From: Prorocentrum cordatum
Taxonomy: Eukaryota > Sar > Dinophyceae > Prorocentrales > Prorocentraceae
DNA: 64,000 nucleotides
NCBI GenBank assembly: GCA_963575745.1
Contig: CAUYUJ010021043.1
Span: 1-64,000, forward strand
Direction of reading: 5' to 3'
Positions 1-10,506 of this stretch are shown piece by piece (the stretch's first letter is position 1; each line of letters starts with the position of its first letter). Below the pieces are notes generated by a model. The model was not told the DNA's origin. It worked only from the letters and a program-made list of their open reading frames with translations, and did no database searches. A program made the position numbers and the translations under genes.

Positions 1-445
1 GGAGCAGGAGCCCTCGTGTGGTATTATTTGGGCCTCTTGGAGGCCTCTTGGGCGCGTCTTGGGCGCCTCTTGGGGCCTCTTGGGGGCTTCTCTTGGCACA
101 CATCGAATGTTCGGTTCGTGGTCCCCTGGTTGGGCCCCTCTTGGGGCCGGCTCGGCGCCCTCTTGGGCCGTCTTGAGTGCTTCTTGGGCCATCTTGGAGC
201 CCTCTTGGGCCGTCTTGGAGCCTTCTTGGAGGCGTCTTGGGCTGTCTTGGGGCGGTCTTGGGAGCTTCTTGAGCCGTCTTGGAGCGTCGGAAAGCCGAAA
301 ATGCGAGAAGGCCAAGCCTTTAAAACAAATCGTCAAGTGTACGGTTTTGGCCTCTTGGGGCTCTCTCTGGAGGCCTCTTGGAGCACTTTTGGTGCCTCTT
401 TGGGCCCTCTGGGGCAGTCTCGGAACCATCATCGGCCTCTTTGAA
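1..445. repeat. Degenerate TCTTGG minisatellite
   Basis: The block repeats short units of the form GCC-TCTTGG-G with irregular 12-18 bp spacing. The same family recurs at 5235-5345 and 19960-20370, and the 260-300 part resembles 20110-20175. Reading frames through it (W/L/G-rich) are by-products of the repeat. Confidence 0.7.
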
Positions 446-489
446 GCAATCTTGGCCTCGGCAATGCGAATGCAGCGTAATTTGCGAAT

Positions 490-975
490 GTTTAGTTTGG
501 AACCTGGCCCCGCCGATTTGCGTCAGGGGTGCCACCGAATTTCAGAAATGTGGCACATCCGTTGTGTTTTTGGACCCTGGCCCCGCCGATTTGCGTGAGG
601 GGCGATACCGAATTTGAGAAATGTGGCACATCCCTTGTGTTTTTGGACCCTGACCCCGCCGATCTGCGTGAGGGGTGCCATCGAATTTCGGAAATGTGGC
701 ACATCCCTTGTGTTGTTGGACCCTGACCCCGCCGATTTGCGTGAGGGGCGCCGCCGAGTTTCAGAAATGTTGCGCATCCCCTGTGTTTTTGGACCCTGAC
801 CCCGCCGATCTGCGTGAGGGGTGTCACCGAATTTCAGAAATGTGGCAAATCCCATTGTTTGTTTGGCCCTGACCCCGCCGATCTGCGTGAGGGGTGCCAC
901 TGAAGTTCAAAATTGTAGCAAATCCATTGTGTGTTCGGACCCTGACCCTGCGGATTTGCGTGAGGGGTGTCAATT
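490..975. repeat. 73-bp tandem repeat array, about 7 copies
   Basis: The core CGCCGAT recurs at 511, 584, 657, 730, 803 and 876, with a diverged copy at 949: six consecutive intervals of exactly 73 bp. Each unit contains an inverted repeat GTGCCAC / GTGGCAC (529-535 and 550-556 in the first copy) around a smaller ATTTC-A-GAAAT palindrome, and a second pair ACCCC / GGGGT. Because 73 is not a multiple of 3, all frames show short repetitive ORFs; these are not genes. Confidence 0.93.
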
Positions 976-1188
976 TTCACCCCCCCAGAAATTCTGAGAA
1001 CCCTCCCGGGGCGTGGTAGTTGTGCTGGTTTGGGCTCCCCCCCTCGCACGTTCAGCAACGAGGAACAGTAACCAGCAAGAAACATAACTGTAACAGTGGA
1101 AACTGGAAACTGCAACTGGCACAGGGAGCAGCACATTCCCGGCCTACAGCCTGGTGGCCCCGCAAGCGGGCTGGCGGATAAGGATATC

Positions 1189-1189
<1 letters not shown>

Positions 1190-1224
<35 letters not shown>

Positions 1225-1241
1225 GATTATCGGTTTCTCTC

Positions 1242-1273
<32 letters not shown>

Positions 1274-1395
1274 ATGTTTCCTCTCCTCTCTCTCTATTCC
1301 TATGTTTTTTTTTTGTTTTTTTGTTTTCTCTCTCTCTCTCTCTCTGTCGCTCTCTCTCTCTCTCTCTCGATATATATATATATATACATGTATGT
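1190..1395. repeat. TA and CT microsatellites
   Basis: (TA)n at about 1194-1220, (CT)n at about 1232-1274 and 1327-1370, and (TA)n again at about 1370-1387, separated by T-rich sequence. About 1400-1860 holds no gene that I can support, only a further (TA)n tract at about 1779-1808. Confidence 0.9.
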
Positions 1396-1862
1396 ATATA
1401 CATGCATACATATAGATATCATCATGTCCCTTCTCCCGTGCCCGTTCTCTTTATATACGTGTATGTGTTTGCATCTACATATCTATGGATATACACAGCT
1501 AACCCGCACAGCAAGGATGAGCAATGTCCCGAGGTTGCCCTTGCATCCTTCCCGTTCGGCCCGTCCTTGGCCGCTTTCGCTGGCCGCGCACCGCCCGCAA
1601 AGTGTTGGCGCGGCCTTCCGAGGCCCTGGCATCCTTACCGCGCACCTTTATTATACAGGTTGTGTGTGCGCACATATGTGGTGATGCGCGTGTTAAGTGT
1701 GCGCATAGGTGCCTCTCGTTGTATACGTTCCTTGGTACTTATGCATAAACATATGTTTAGCTCATTACCCGTCTCTCGCGATATATATATGTATATATAT
1801 ATATATATGTACACAAGTATACCTATAATTCTACAGTACATAGGTAGTTCGATTCATCTATG

Positions 1863-1880
1863 TATTAGCCAGTCTTGGCT
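1863..1880 (+). other. Possible relic spliced-leader sequence
   Basis: TAGCCAGTCTTGGCTCAA differs from the end of the known dinoflagellate spliced leader by one inserted base and one substitution. Relic leaders mark genes that re-entered the genome from trans-spliced mRNA. A coding-like stretch follows at 2034-2285, but no poly-A tail is seen. A chance match is possible. Confidence 0.3.
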
Positions 1881-2033
1881 CAATGATCCCTCGTGATCCA
1901 GGGCCGCGCAACAAGACCCCCCGGTTTTCTGCACGTGCTGGACTGGACGACGGCCTTGTGCCGCCCACCAACGGGTCGGCCGCTCCTGCGCGTGCCGCCA
2001 TGGCTGGCCGCCGCGCTCCCCGCGCCGTTGACA

Positions 2034-2285
2034 GGCTTCCAGCCTCGCGCGGCGTGGGGCCTGCGTCGCGGCCCTCGACGCCACGGGCTCCGATCGCACC
2101 ATTGCTGCGTACGATGAGGCGGCCCACCTCGCCCCCGAGGATCTGGATCGCATCTGCCACCAGCACGGCCTTCAGCCCACAGGGCTGAGGAAGTCCATCC
2201 GGCGTCTAAGGACGCTGGCCCACAGCCGAACACAGAAGCGCCCACCACGCCGAGCGGATGAGCTGCAGGCTTCAGCGCTCAAGCC
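2034..2285 (+). pseudogene. Coding-like fragment, possible terminal exon
   Basis: An open frame of about 84 codons runs from a splice-acceptor-like GACAG|G at about 2033 to a TGA at 2283-2285. Its second half looks like real protein rather than repeat: it contains AAYDEAAHLAPEDLDRICHQ and then a basic helix with KSIRRLRTLAHSR. The preceding 1893-2030 segment has a different, hydrophobic open frame (LDWTTALCRPP, PPWLAAALPAP) that would need a splice or frameshift to join. I do not recognise the family. It may be a fragment of a retroposed gene, since a spliced-leader-like sequence lies about 150 bp upstream. Confidence 0.3.
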
Positions 2286-3160
2286 GCCTTGCTGATTCCA
2301 CCAAGGAGTCGGAATCACCATCATCGCCCTATCCACATCGCAGCCCTACACCATCGCCACCATCGTCGCCAGCCGGGCCCAGCTCCGGCCTCGCAGCGGC
2401 CACCTTGCTGCGGCCACTTTGCCGCACTTGTGGCGCCCTCCCTCTCCTTCTTTCCCCGCCTCCTTTTCTGCTCCTCCCCCTGTGTTGTTGTCCTCGCCTG
2501 CCAGGCACTACTCCGTGGCACGCGGTGGCGAGGCGTGCTGCAGTGATCTGCAGTGCTCACAGTGCGTGGTGTTGTTGCCGCCCGGGCTGAGCGGCGGAAA
2601 ATTTGATCCACCTGCCCCTTCCCCTCCAGCTCCCTCCCGACATGTGGGAAGTCATGGGCACGTTCGCTTGTGATTGGGACAACTCTTTCAAAGGGCAACG
2701 AACTTTTTCGCTCGTTTGGCGTTCTCTTCTCGGACCACTCCTTCATTGCGTCCACTCTTCCCTTCCTGGCCAGCGCCCCTCGCCCGCTTAGTTCCCGCAT
2801 CCATCCCACCCCTTGGGTTCACCTTCAGCACCACCCCAACAACCAGCACCATCGCCCATCATCAGCATCAGCATCACCGGTCCTCATCCTCACCCTCGCC
2901 ATCCGCATCGCCTTCTCCACCTCCCTCCCTCCCCCCCCCCTCATCCTGGTCTTTGCTTCCCTCTCTTTTTCCTTACCGCCCCCCCGTTCCTCCCCATCCC
3001 CTCCCTCCCTCCCCGCGCGCCCTCCCCCCTCCCCCGTCAAGCCCCCCCCTCCCCCCCCCCCCCTCCCCCCTTCCCCTCCCCCCTTCCCCTCCCCTCTCCC
3101 TCCCCCCTCCCCCCGCCGCCGCCCCCCCCCGTCCCATCCCGCGGCCGCCCCCGGGCCGAC
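2286..3160. other. Intergenic, C/T-rich toward the end
   Basis: I see no supported gene here. From about 2890 the strand is strongly pyrimidine-rich (runs of C and CCT), grading into the tract before 3165. Proline-rich frames across it follow from base composition. Confidence 0.6.
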
Positions 3161-3164
3161 GGCC

Positions 3165-3425
3165 GCCATGCCCGCCGCCCGCGCGGGCGCCCGGGACGAC
3201 GAGCCCTCCGTGGCGGCCGCCGCCGAGGGCGTCGGCGAGTACCGCGCGTCGAGGCTCCCCGGGGGGGCGGCGGCGGCGGCCACGGCGGCGGCCCCGCTCG
3301 ACATTCGAGCCTCGCTTCCTCTCGGGTGGCCTCGAGCGTCGAGCCTCGATTCTCTTCCTCGAGCCTCGATACCTCGATCTCGGCTCTCCTCCTCGAGCCC
3401 TTGGTCTTCGACTCCTCTCCGGGGA
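3165..3425. repeat. GC-rich stretch and CCTCGAG repeats
   Basis: A Kozak-like GCCGCCATG occurs at about 3168 and opens a short Ala-rich frame (starts MPAARAGARDDEP), which runs into repeats of CCTCGA/GCCTCGA from about 3296. The same CCTCG family returns at 4265-4545. A real first exon here is possible but unsupported. Confidence 0.4.
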
Positions 3426-3494
3426 GCGGCGGCGGCAGCAGGCAGGGAAATAGGCCAGGTTCGAGGCGCTGGGCTCGGCAAGGCTTCTCCAATG

Positions 3495-4108
3495 CTGCAG
3501 CCTCCGAGGGAGGAGGAGGAGGAGGGGGAGGAGGAGGAGGAGGATGATGATGATGAGGAGGAGGAGTAGGAGGAGGAGGAGGAAGAGGAGGAAGAGGAGG
3601 AGGAGGAGGAGGAGGAGGGGGAGGGAGGAGAGAGGAGGGAGGAGGGGAGGAGGAGGAGAGGAGGACGAGTGGGGGGGGGGGGGGAAGGAAGAGGAGAAGG
3701 GAGGGAGGAGGGGAGGAGGAGAGGAGAGGATGGAGGAAGAGGAGGGACGAAGGACTAGGAGGACGAGGAGGACGAGTGGGGGGGGAGAGGAGGAGGAGGA
3801 GAGGAGGAGGAGGAGGAGGAGGAGGAAGAGGAGGTGGAGGACGAGGCAGGAAGAGAGGACGAGTGGGAGGGGGGAGAGGAGGAGGAGGAGGAGGAGGGGA
3901 GGAGAGGAGAGAGGAGGATGATTGAGGAGGAGGAGGAGGAGGAGGAGGGGAGGAAGAGGAGGAAGAGGCGGTGGAGGACGAGGAAGACGAGGAGGACGAG
4001 GGGGAGGGGAGAGGAGGAGGAGGAGGAGGAGGAGGAGGAGGAGGAGGAGGAGTAGGAGGAGGAGGAGGCGGAGGAGGAGGAGGAGGAGGCGGTGGAGGAG
4101 GAGATGGG
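3495..4108. repeat. About 600-bp polypurine (GGA)n tract
   Basis: The + strand is almost all purine (GGA, GAG, GAA, GGG triplets with rare T or C). It is the longest of many such tracts in the window and has mirror symmetry, so it could form triplex DNA. Arg/Glu/Gly-rich frames (+) and poly-Leu frames (-) here are not genes. Confidence 0.9.
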
Positions 4109-4264
4109 TTAAGGATTTTTTCGGATCGGGACCGTCAAACAGGGACCGGGGGTGAAACATTGCACCAGGTGGACCCTGGGAGGGAGCCAATGACCGAGTT
4201 GTGTCGGATCTGGCTCCATGTCCCGCCCCATGGCCGATTTCCTGGGGCCCCAGCCAGTTCAGAC

Positions 4265-4545
4265 CCTCCAGCCGCCTCCAAGCTCGACCCTCGATCCTCG
4301 ATCCTCGGATGTCTTCGGGCCTCGGATATCCTCGGGCCTCGATCTTTGATCCTCGATCCTCGCGCCTCGATCCCCGACTCCTCCCTCGATCCTCGCGGAT
4401 CTCCTCGGGCCTCGAGCCTCGATCCGCGACTCCGAGCTCGACCCTCGGCCCTCGATCCTCGGATATCCTGGGGCCTCGATCCTCGAACCTCGGATCTCCT
4501 CGGGCCGCGACCCCCGACTCCTCCCTCGAGGATCGGCTCGCGCTC
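4265..4545. repeat. TCCTCGATCCTCGG minisatellite
   Basis: Degenerate tandem units of CCTCGATC, CCTCGGATC and CCTCGGGC fill the interval and are related to 3296-3410. Confidence 0.8.
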
Positions 4546-5234
4546 CGCCGCGGCGGCGGAGCGCGGGACGGCGGCGGCGCCCCCGAGGCGGCCACAGGGC
4601 GCCCACCGGGCGAAGGCCCAGGATGCCCAGCCAGCACGGCGATGCCCCCGGGCGCCCAGCAGGGCCGAGCCCAGAGCGAGAACTGCCGGCCCCAGACATG
4701 ATCGCGTCGTAGGAAAAAATCAGGGCGGGAGGTTTTTGGCTATCTTCGGCCCTGGGGGTGCCCTCGCCGGGCTCGCCGGGCCTCGGGACCGTCAAAAAGG
4801 GCTCAGGACGAAAAACTGGTCCCGGGGAAAGGGTCGGGACTTCCAGGGACGCCGTCCTGGGCTAGAACTGCAAGCCAATCCCAAGCCAAGGAGAGTGATG
4901 CGTCGCGGCCAGAGTAGACCTTTTGGCAGGCCCTGTCATATCGCCTCTGGTGTACAGCGCGGGCCGCTATGAGGCGCGGCTGCTTGTTCGATCTTCATGC
5001 GTTCTCCACGCAGCGCGCTTTTCATTTCAATCCGTGCCGGTCGCGAGCTTGGTCCATTATGTGCGTTGTCTGTTGGAGCGCTCTAGGACAGCACAGACGC
5101 GTGAGAGATCTTGCCAATAAGCCTTTAGTGCAAGCGTCGTTATGGGAACATATTTGTCTATTCGTACAAGTGTAGCTCTATTTAGCCCAGTCCGCCACCG
5201 TCTCCAGTCTGTGGGTCGGCGTCCGATGTGATGC
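4546..5234. other. No gene seen
   Basis: GC-rich unique-looking sequence with no convincing coding signal. A GGGACCGTCAAA-like phrase at 4127 and 4790 has a weak echo at about 17068. Confidence 0.5.
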
Positions 5235-5345
5235 ATATTGGTAGATTGGGAGGGGCCTTGGGGGGGCCTCTTGGTGGTCTCCTGGGGACCTTTCGGCTGC
5301 CTTTTGAAGCTTCTTCGGCGCCTCGAAGGGCCTCTGGGCGGTGTC
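5235..5345. repeat. TCTTGG minisatellite, second block
   Basis: Short degenerate copies of the GCCTCTTGG family seen at 1-445. Sequence from 5346 to about 5810 has no supported gene. Confidence 0.55.
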
Positions 5346-5813
5346 GACGGCCATCTTGTCACAATAGGGCTAGTGGAGCCAGCTCGTGAACACACACATG
5401 GTTGTTCAATGATGCTTTGGCCTCGGGGAGAGTCACGCAGTACACCCGAGAAGTCACGCGGCGATGCCCGGGATATCCAGCAATTTGAGCGTTGGGCCTC
5501 TGAAAGTGAATCCGAGCACTCAGCACAGACCACCCGAACGGACTTGAAGACATGCCACTCAGTGCCGACAGCACGGTGGCAGAGACAACGAAAGGGAACA
5601 CCATGAATACAGGTTTGGGAAGGGAGGAGGAGGAGCAGGGGCAGGTGAAGGGAAGAGAAAAAGGCGTAAAATGAAGGACGGAAGGGAGACATGTATGAGT
5701 GAGGGAAGGAGCCAGATGGAGTGAGGGGAGAGAGGGGACGGATATAGCGACCCCGCAAAGAGGAGGAGGAACACGAGATGGAGGGCGAGGGAGAAAGAAA
5801 CGGATGGGAGGAC

Positions 5814-5852
5814 GGAGGAGGAGGAGGAGGAGGAGGAGGAGGAGGAGGAGGA
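5814..5852. repeat. (GGA)n microsatellite
   Basis: A run of about 12 GGA triplets within a purine-rich region (5600-5850). Confidence 0.9.
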
Positions 5853-6073
5853 CAGCGACGTCGACGATGGGGGCAGCAACAGCGATGGAGGGCGAGGGCG
5901 ACGGCAACGGCGAGTGTCAATCCGAGAGTCCGACGAGCGTCGCAGGTTTGTGGTGCGCAGGACGCTCGCTTTCTGCTATTGCGGCGCCTTCCTGTCGCTG
6001 GCCGCTCAGGCCGGGAGAGGTGAAAGACGGAGGGGGAGGTTCGAAGTTGTCCGTTGTTCTGTTTCGCGTTTCT

Positions 6074-6131
6074 GGGAGGCTTCTCGTCGCAACGGCTGGA
6101 TATGTCTCGCAAGTCTGGTCGAGAGGCGCAC
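6074..6131 (+). repeat. Dispersed repeat R1, copy 1
   Basis: Shares the core CTCGTCGC-ACGGCTGGAT and then a CTGGTC-plus-GCGCACC pattern with copies at 16491-16545, 19246-19300 and 25571-25625, all on the + strand. This copy is the most diverged. 6132-6660 holds no supported gene. Confidence 0.5.
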
Positions 6132-6659
6132 CTGGACAGATCCAGAAATCGACTTGCGAGGGGAGAGGGAAGTGGTAAGGGAGAGCGCTTATCAGTCAGC
6201 ACGAAGGGAAGTGATCCTTGAGGTTTTACATCCTTTCGGGGGGGCGACAAAGAACGACTCGACTCAAGAAATGTCAGTACTTCATCGCGTCTTGCTCACA
6301 CGCCGTTGAGGCCTCATCGGGGCGTCGGGCTCTTCATCTAACATACACACACACACACTTCCTTCCGTCGCTGATACTTTCTTGTATTAATTACTGTCGC
6401 TCCGTGCCCCATTCTTGAAGCCCATGGTGGACGGTGTGACGAGTGTATCGGCAGGATGATCGTCGCGCCTTCCCTTTGCGCATCGTCTCCCCCTCGCCGA
6501 AAGATGCGCTTGCCAGAAGAAAAACATCTGTCCTTCCGCCAGCCAGGTGACGTCACCCGACGTTACCCTATCGGGTGATAGCTTGGGGCGCGAGCTATTG
6601 CGAGTTCCACAGGGCGCTGCAAGTGGGGGGCCGCGCGTGGCGGAACACAACTGAAAGGG

Positions 6660-6850
6660 AGGGCGGCACACACAGACACACACAGACGCACAAACACACA
6701 CAGACGCACACACATGCCCACACACACGCACACATGCCCACACACACATGCCCACACACATGCTCACACACAGATGCCCACACACACACAGACACACACA
6801 CAAACTCACACACACATGCCCACACGCCCAAACACACACACACACAGTTG
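6660..6850. repeat. (CA)n microsatellite
   Basis: Interrupted CACACA repeat with periodic CATGCCCACA phrases. His/Thr frames (+) and Cys/Val frames (-) across it are spurious. A shorter CA run lies near 7131-7149. Confidence 0.93.
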
Positions 6851-7194
6851 ATTTGGTGATCGCGGCCCCGCGCGCGCCAGCATCCGAGCAGGGCCGCACA
6901 AGATGCCATCGAGGCGTTGACGGCAGGGAGAAAGTGAGGACGGACCAGAGAGAAGCCGATCCGACGACAGGGGAAGGAGCCCGCACGGCTATCAGCGACA
7001 GCAAGGGCAACGCCGATGGAGATAGTAGGTGCGCGCTCACAGAGCGAGTGGGTTAGTGCGGCAAACGAAGCGTGAGAGATGGGAGCAGAAAAAGGTGGAA
7101 GGGGCGGAGTGGAGGGGGGACAGGAGGCCGCACACACGCACACACACATAGAAAAACCTATCCCGGCGAAGGATCCAACCATGTGCAGTTGTGA

Positions 7195-8130
7195 GCGCCG
7201 TCGATGCGGGTATCGCCTCCGGGGGAGCTCCTCATTGGGCCACGAAGCACGCGAAGGGGGTGCCGATATGGAGCGGGGCCGCCACGTGGGCGCCGACACT
7301 GGGGCTTTACGCGAAGCCCATTCATAGGGCCGCGAAACGCCTGAGGGGTGCGCCGCACTGGGGCGGGGCCGCCTCTGGGACATTCGGCAGAGCCCCCTTA
7401 TGGGGCTTCTCCTCCTCCCCCTCCTCCTCCTCCTCCTCCTCCTCCTCCTCCTCCTCAGCTCCTCCTTATGGGGCTACGAAACGTTGTACAGCGTGGGGGG
7501 GCGCATGCGGACACCGCCACCGGGGCCTTTGGCGGAGCTGCTTATGGGGCCACAAGCGCAATGCAGCGTGGGTGCGAGTGCAGCCACTGGGGCCTTCGGT
7601 GGAGATCCCTTTGAGGCCACGAAGCGTTGTACCGGGTGGGAAACCCGCATGCGAGCGCAGCTGCTGGGGCTATACTGGGTGGGGAACCGCATGCCTTCGG
7701 TGGAGCTCTCCATTGGGCCACGAAACGCTGTGCTGGGCAGGGGTCCCGCTTGCGAGTGCAGCCGTTGCGACCTTCGTTGGAGCTACTTATGGGCCCGCGA
7801 AACGCTGTACCGTGTGGGGGAGACGCATACTGATGAGGGCATAGGCAAGGAGGGTAGCTCCCCAGGGCCACGAAACGCTGTACAGCGTGGGGGTCCCGCA
7901 TGCAAGAGCCGCCACCGGGGCCTTCGGTGGAGCTACCTATGGGGCCACGAAGCGTTGCACAGGGTGCGCATTCGAGTGCAGCCACTGGGGCCTTCGGTGG
8001 AGCTCCCCATGAGGCCACGAAACGCTGTCAGCGTGGGGGTCCCACATGCTGGAGCAGCCACTGGGGCCTTCGGTGGATCTCCGTTTGGGGCCACGAAACG
8101 CTGTACTGGGTGGGGGAGACGCATTTTGAT
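7195..8130. repeat. About 76-bp degenerate tandem array
   Basis: The phrase GGGCCACGAAACGCTGTAC, or close variants, recurs at 7240, 7330, 7474, 7550, 7617, 7718, 7794, 7868, 7944, 8014 and 8091, mostly 67-77 bp apart (up to 101). Each unit also carries GGGGCCTTCGGTGGAGCT. The junction phrase is palindromic in the best copy (ACGCTGTACAGCGT at 7875-7888). A (CTC)n run at 7405-7455 interrupts the array. Long ORFs through it come from the repeat. Confidence 0.88.
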
Positions 8131-8640
8131 GAGGGCAGAGGCAAGGAGCTGGAGGAGGAGAGGAGAGGAGACGCGGGGACCGCCTCGTCGAAACGAGGAC
8201 TCAACAACAGGATTGTTGTGTAAAACAAAAAAGGAGTGTCATATGGAGCGCTCCGCTGGGCGGAGTGGGGAGTGGGGGACAGACTGGATTGGGATGCAGG
8301 GGCGAGAGGCAGGGAGGCGGAAGATGGGGGTGCGTGAGAACAGGAGAGCCAGAGGAGGAGGAGGGCGGGAAGAGGAGGGCGGAAGGGCGGGAGGTGGGGC
8401 GAGAGGTTGGGAGGAGGCAGAGGGGGGAGGGAAGAGCAGGAGAGCGAGATGGGAAAGCGTGAGGGGGGGGGGAGGACGGAAACGGGAGGCAGGGGCCGAA
8501 GGGAGGAGAGGCAGGTCGAGCAGGCGATGTGTTTGGTCGAAGTGCTGTGCTGTACGGAGCAGCGGCCGGCTCTGATCGTTCTCCTGTTTCCCCTCCTCGT
8601 GCACGCTGTGTTTGCCAAAACGTGCCAAAACGGTCCTTCA
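8131..8640. other. Purine-rich, no gene seen
   Basis: AGG/GGAGG-rich sequence from about 8140 to 8520 with no coding signal. Confidence 0.5.
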
Positions 8641-8860
8641 CCTCCCCGCTCCCTCCCCCTCCTCCTCCTCCTCCTCCTCCCTCCCTCCCTCCCTCCCTCC
8701 CTCCCTCCTCCCTCCTGCTCCTGGTCCCCTCCCTCCCTCTCTTCCTCCTCGCCCTCCTCCTCCTCGCCCTCCTCCCTCCTCCTCCTCCTCCTCCTCCTCA
8801 TCCTCCTCCCTCCCTCCCTCCTCCCCTCCCTCCTCCCTTCCCTCATCCTGCTGGACAGCA
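8640..8860. repeat. (TCC)n / (CCCT)n polypyrimidine tract
   Basis: About 220 bp almost entirely of TCC, CTCC and CCCT units on the + strand. 8861-9240 is GC-rich with no supported gene. Confidence 0.9.
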
Positions 8861-9251
8861 GGCCCGTTTTCGGTCCGGTGTCCACCGGGGCCAGGCGCGT
8901 CGGCTGAGGGTCCCAGGCCCGCCACGACTGGGGAGCGTGGAGGTCGTCGGCGTCGGGGCCGCGGTCGCGGCGGAGGTCGTACCCGAGGCCCCACGCCGCG
9001 AAAAGAATTGCAGCACCGCCAGATCTCCGGCGACATTTAATTTCGCAATCCCGGCGCCCTCCTCGATGTTCGGCCGTCGGAGGCCGCGATCGGGCCCCGG
9101 GACCACCAAGAATGGCGGTGGGGCAGACCGCTGCCCCCGGGGAAGTGTGGTCGAGACCTCTCTGGGGCCGCGGACTGGAGAAGTCATGTCGGCGGATGCC
9201 TCCTGGGCCTCCCGGAGGGGGTCCGAGCGGAGGAGGGGGGCGAAGGATCGG

Positions 9252-9425
9252 CGATGCATCGCCGATGCATCGCCGATGCATCGCTGATGCATCGCCGATG
9301 CGGCTCGATGTGGAGCCCGATGTTCTCCACGCCGGCGGCGCCGATGCATCGCCGACGTCCCCGGTGCATCGCCGATGCATCGGCGATGTATCGCCGATGT
9401 ATCGCCGATGCGGCGCCATCCTCGG
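9252..9425. repeat. 11-bp GATGCATCGCC repeat with palindromic core
   Basis: Unit GATGCATCGCC in short runs at 9252-9302 and 9345-9412. The 10-bp CGATGCATCG is a perfect palindrome, so both strands read alike. A related, more diverged block lies at 26090-26235 and ends with a similar GCGGC-CGATCCTCCGACCCC-type tail. Confidence 0.85.
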
Positions 9426-9837
9426 ACCCCGTCTACTCGGACCCCATCTAGGAGGCGTCTCATGTCAGGGCAGGGGGAAATCATTCATGCCAGTAGCCTT
9501 GGGCACAATCTCTCCGTGGCATCTCCTACCAAGGCCGCATCCGTCCGGGAGGGCCCCGCGGGGCCTGAGAGTGAGCAGAGACGCCGGGTGCGGAACAAGA
9601 CGCCCAGACCTCGGCAAATCTCGGGCGTGAGCCATCTTCCTCCTCATTCTCCTCCTCCTTCTCCTCCCCCTCCTCCTTCTCCTCCTCCGACTGCTTCCAC
9701 AGAGCCAGTTGTTCTTTCCGAGCAGTTCCTTTACGGTCCAGGTGGAGCCTGGCGAGGGCCACCAAGAGGCCGTCAGCGGTCAAGTCCAGTCGTGTTTCTC
9801 CCCCATGGGGAGGAGGTCCGGGTCGTTGTCGGCAACG

Positions 9838-10135
9838 TGGTGGTCGTCGTCTTGGTCGTGGTCGTGGCCGTGGTCGTCGTTGTCGTCGTCGTCGTGATGA
9901 CCGTCGTCGTTGTCGTCATCATCGTCGTTGTCGTCGTCGTCATTGTCGTCGTCGTCGGCGTCGGCGTCGTCATCTTCGTCGTCGTCGTCGTCGTCTTCGT
10001 CGTGATGGACGTCGTCGCCGTCGTCGTCGTCATATTCGTCGTCGTCTTCGTCGTCATCATGGCCGTCGTCGTCATGGCCGTCGTCGTCATCTTCGTCGTC
10101 GCCGTCGTCGTCATCTTCGTCGTTGTCGGCGGCGG
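9838..10135. repeat. (GTC)n trinucleotide tract
   Basis: About 290 bp of GTC repeats with scattered ATC/TTC variants. It gives poly-Val, poly-Ser/Arg and (minus) poly-Asp/Thr frames, which I reject as genes. Short (TCC)n runs at 9640-9690 precede it. Confidence 0.92.
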
Positions 10136-10310
10136 CGAGCGGCGGGCGGCCCCGCCAGCAGGCCGAGGGCCTCTTCGGGTGCGACGGCCCGTGGCCCGCC
10201 AAGGCTGGCTCCGTCCTGGCCCGCCTGCCGGGCGGGCTGCCGGCGTCCGCGGCGCTCCGCCGCCGGGGGGGGGCTCAGCAGAGGGGGGGCGCGGGGAGCG
10301 ATGGCAAGCA

Positions 10311-10506
10311 GTGGCGAAGCGTCCTGGCTCGCCTAAAGCCCCACCAAGCAATGTTCTGAAAACCTTTTGTGGCTTCCACGAAATGTTCTTAGAACATGTC
10401 TGACGGAGTCGGTCTTGTTTGATCACATCGGGTTTATGTTCTAAGAACATTGTACTTGCTTTTAGAACATTAGGAATGCCGGGACGGTCGGTCCCTCTGC
10501 TCAACG
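10311..10506. mobile_element. TIR element family M2, copy 1
   Basis: About 196 bp homologous to 13994-14224. It begins GTGGCGAAGCGTCCTGGC and ends GCCGGGACGGTCGGTCCC. The interior holds several GTTCTAAGAAC-like palindromes. It has lost the TAGGCCTACCA part of the right inverted repeat that the second copy retains. It has no coding capacity of its own, so it is a miniature non-autonomous element. Confidence 0.8.

Noticed and set aside
490-975. CRISPR-like regular spacing
   Set aside because: The whole 73-bp unit is repeated; there are no unique spacers between short repeats, and the context is eukaryotic.
1096-1896. 266-codon plus-strand ORF
   Set aside because: Most of it is TA and CT microsatellite translation (YIYI, SLSLSL).
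2973-4637. 554-codon minus-strand ORF (poly-Leu/Pro/Arg)
   Set aside because: It runs through the (GGA)n tract and CCTCGA repeats; its composition follows the repeats and no domain is visible.
4790-4870. Dispersed repeat shared with 17068-17130
   Set aside because: The resemblance (GTCAAA, then GGGGAA-GGGTCG) is short and weak; not claimed as a family.
5057-6250. 397-codon minus-strand ORF
   Set aside because: Ser/Pro-rich from TCC repeats; no recognisable motif and overlaps the R1 repeat on the other strand.
7400-9419. Long overlapping ORFs on both strands (391 and 463 codons)
   Set aside because: They traverse the 76-bp array and purine or pyrimidine tracts with no start context, splice signal or family motif.
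9375-10403. 342-codon plus-strand ORF with poly-Val
   Set aside because: It is the (GTC)n tract in one frame; the other frames give poly-Ser/Arg and poly-Asp/Thr.
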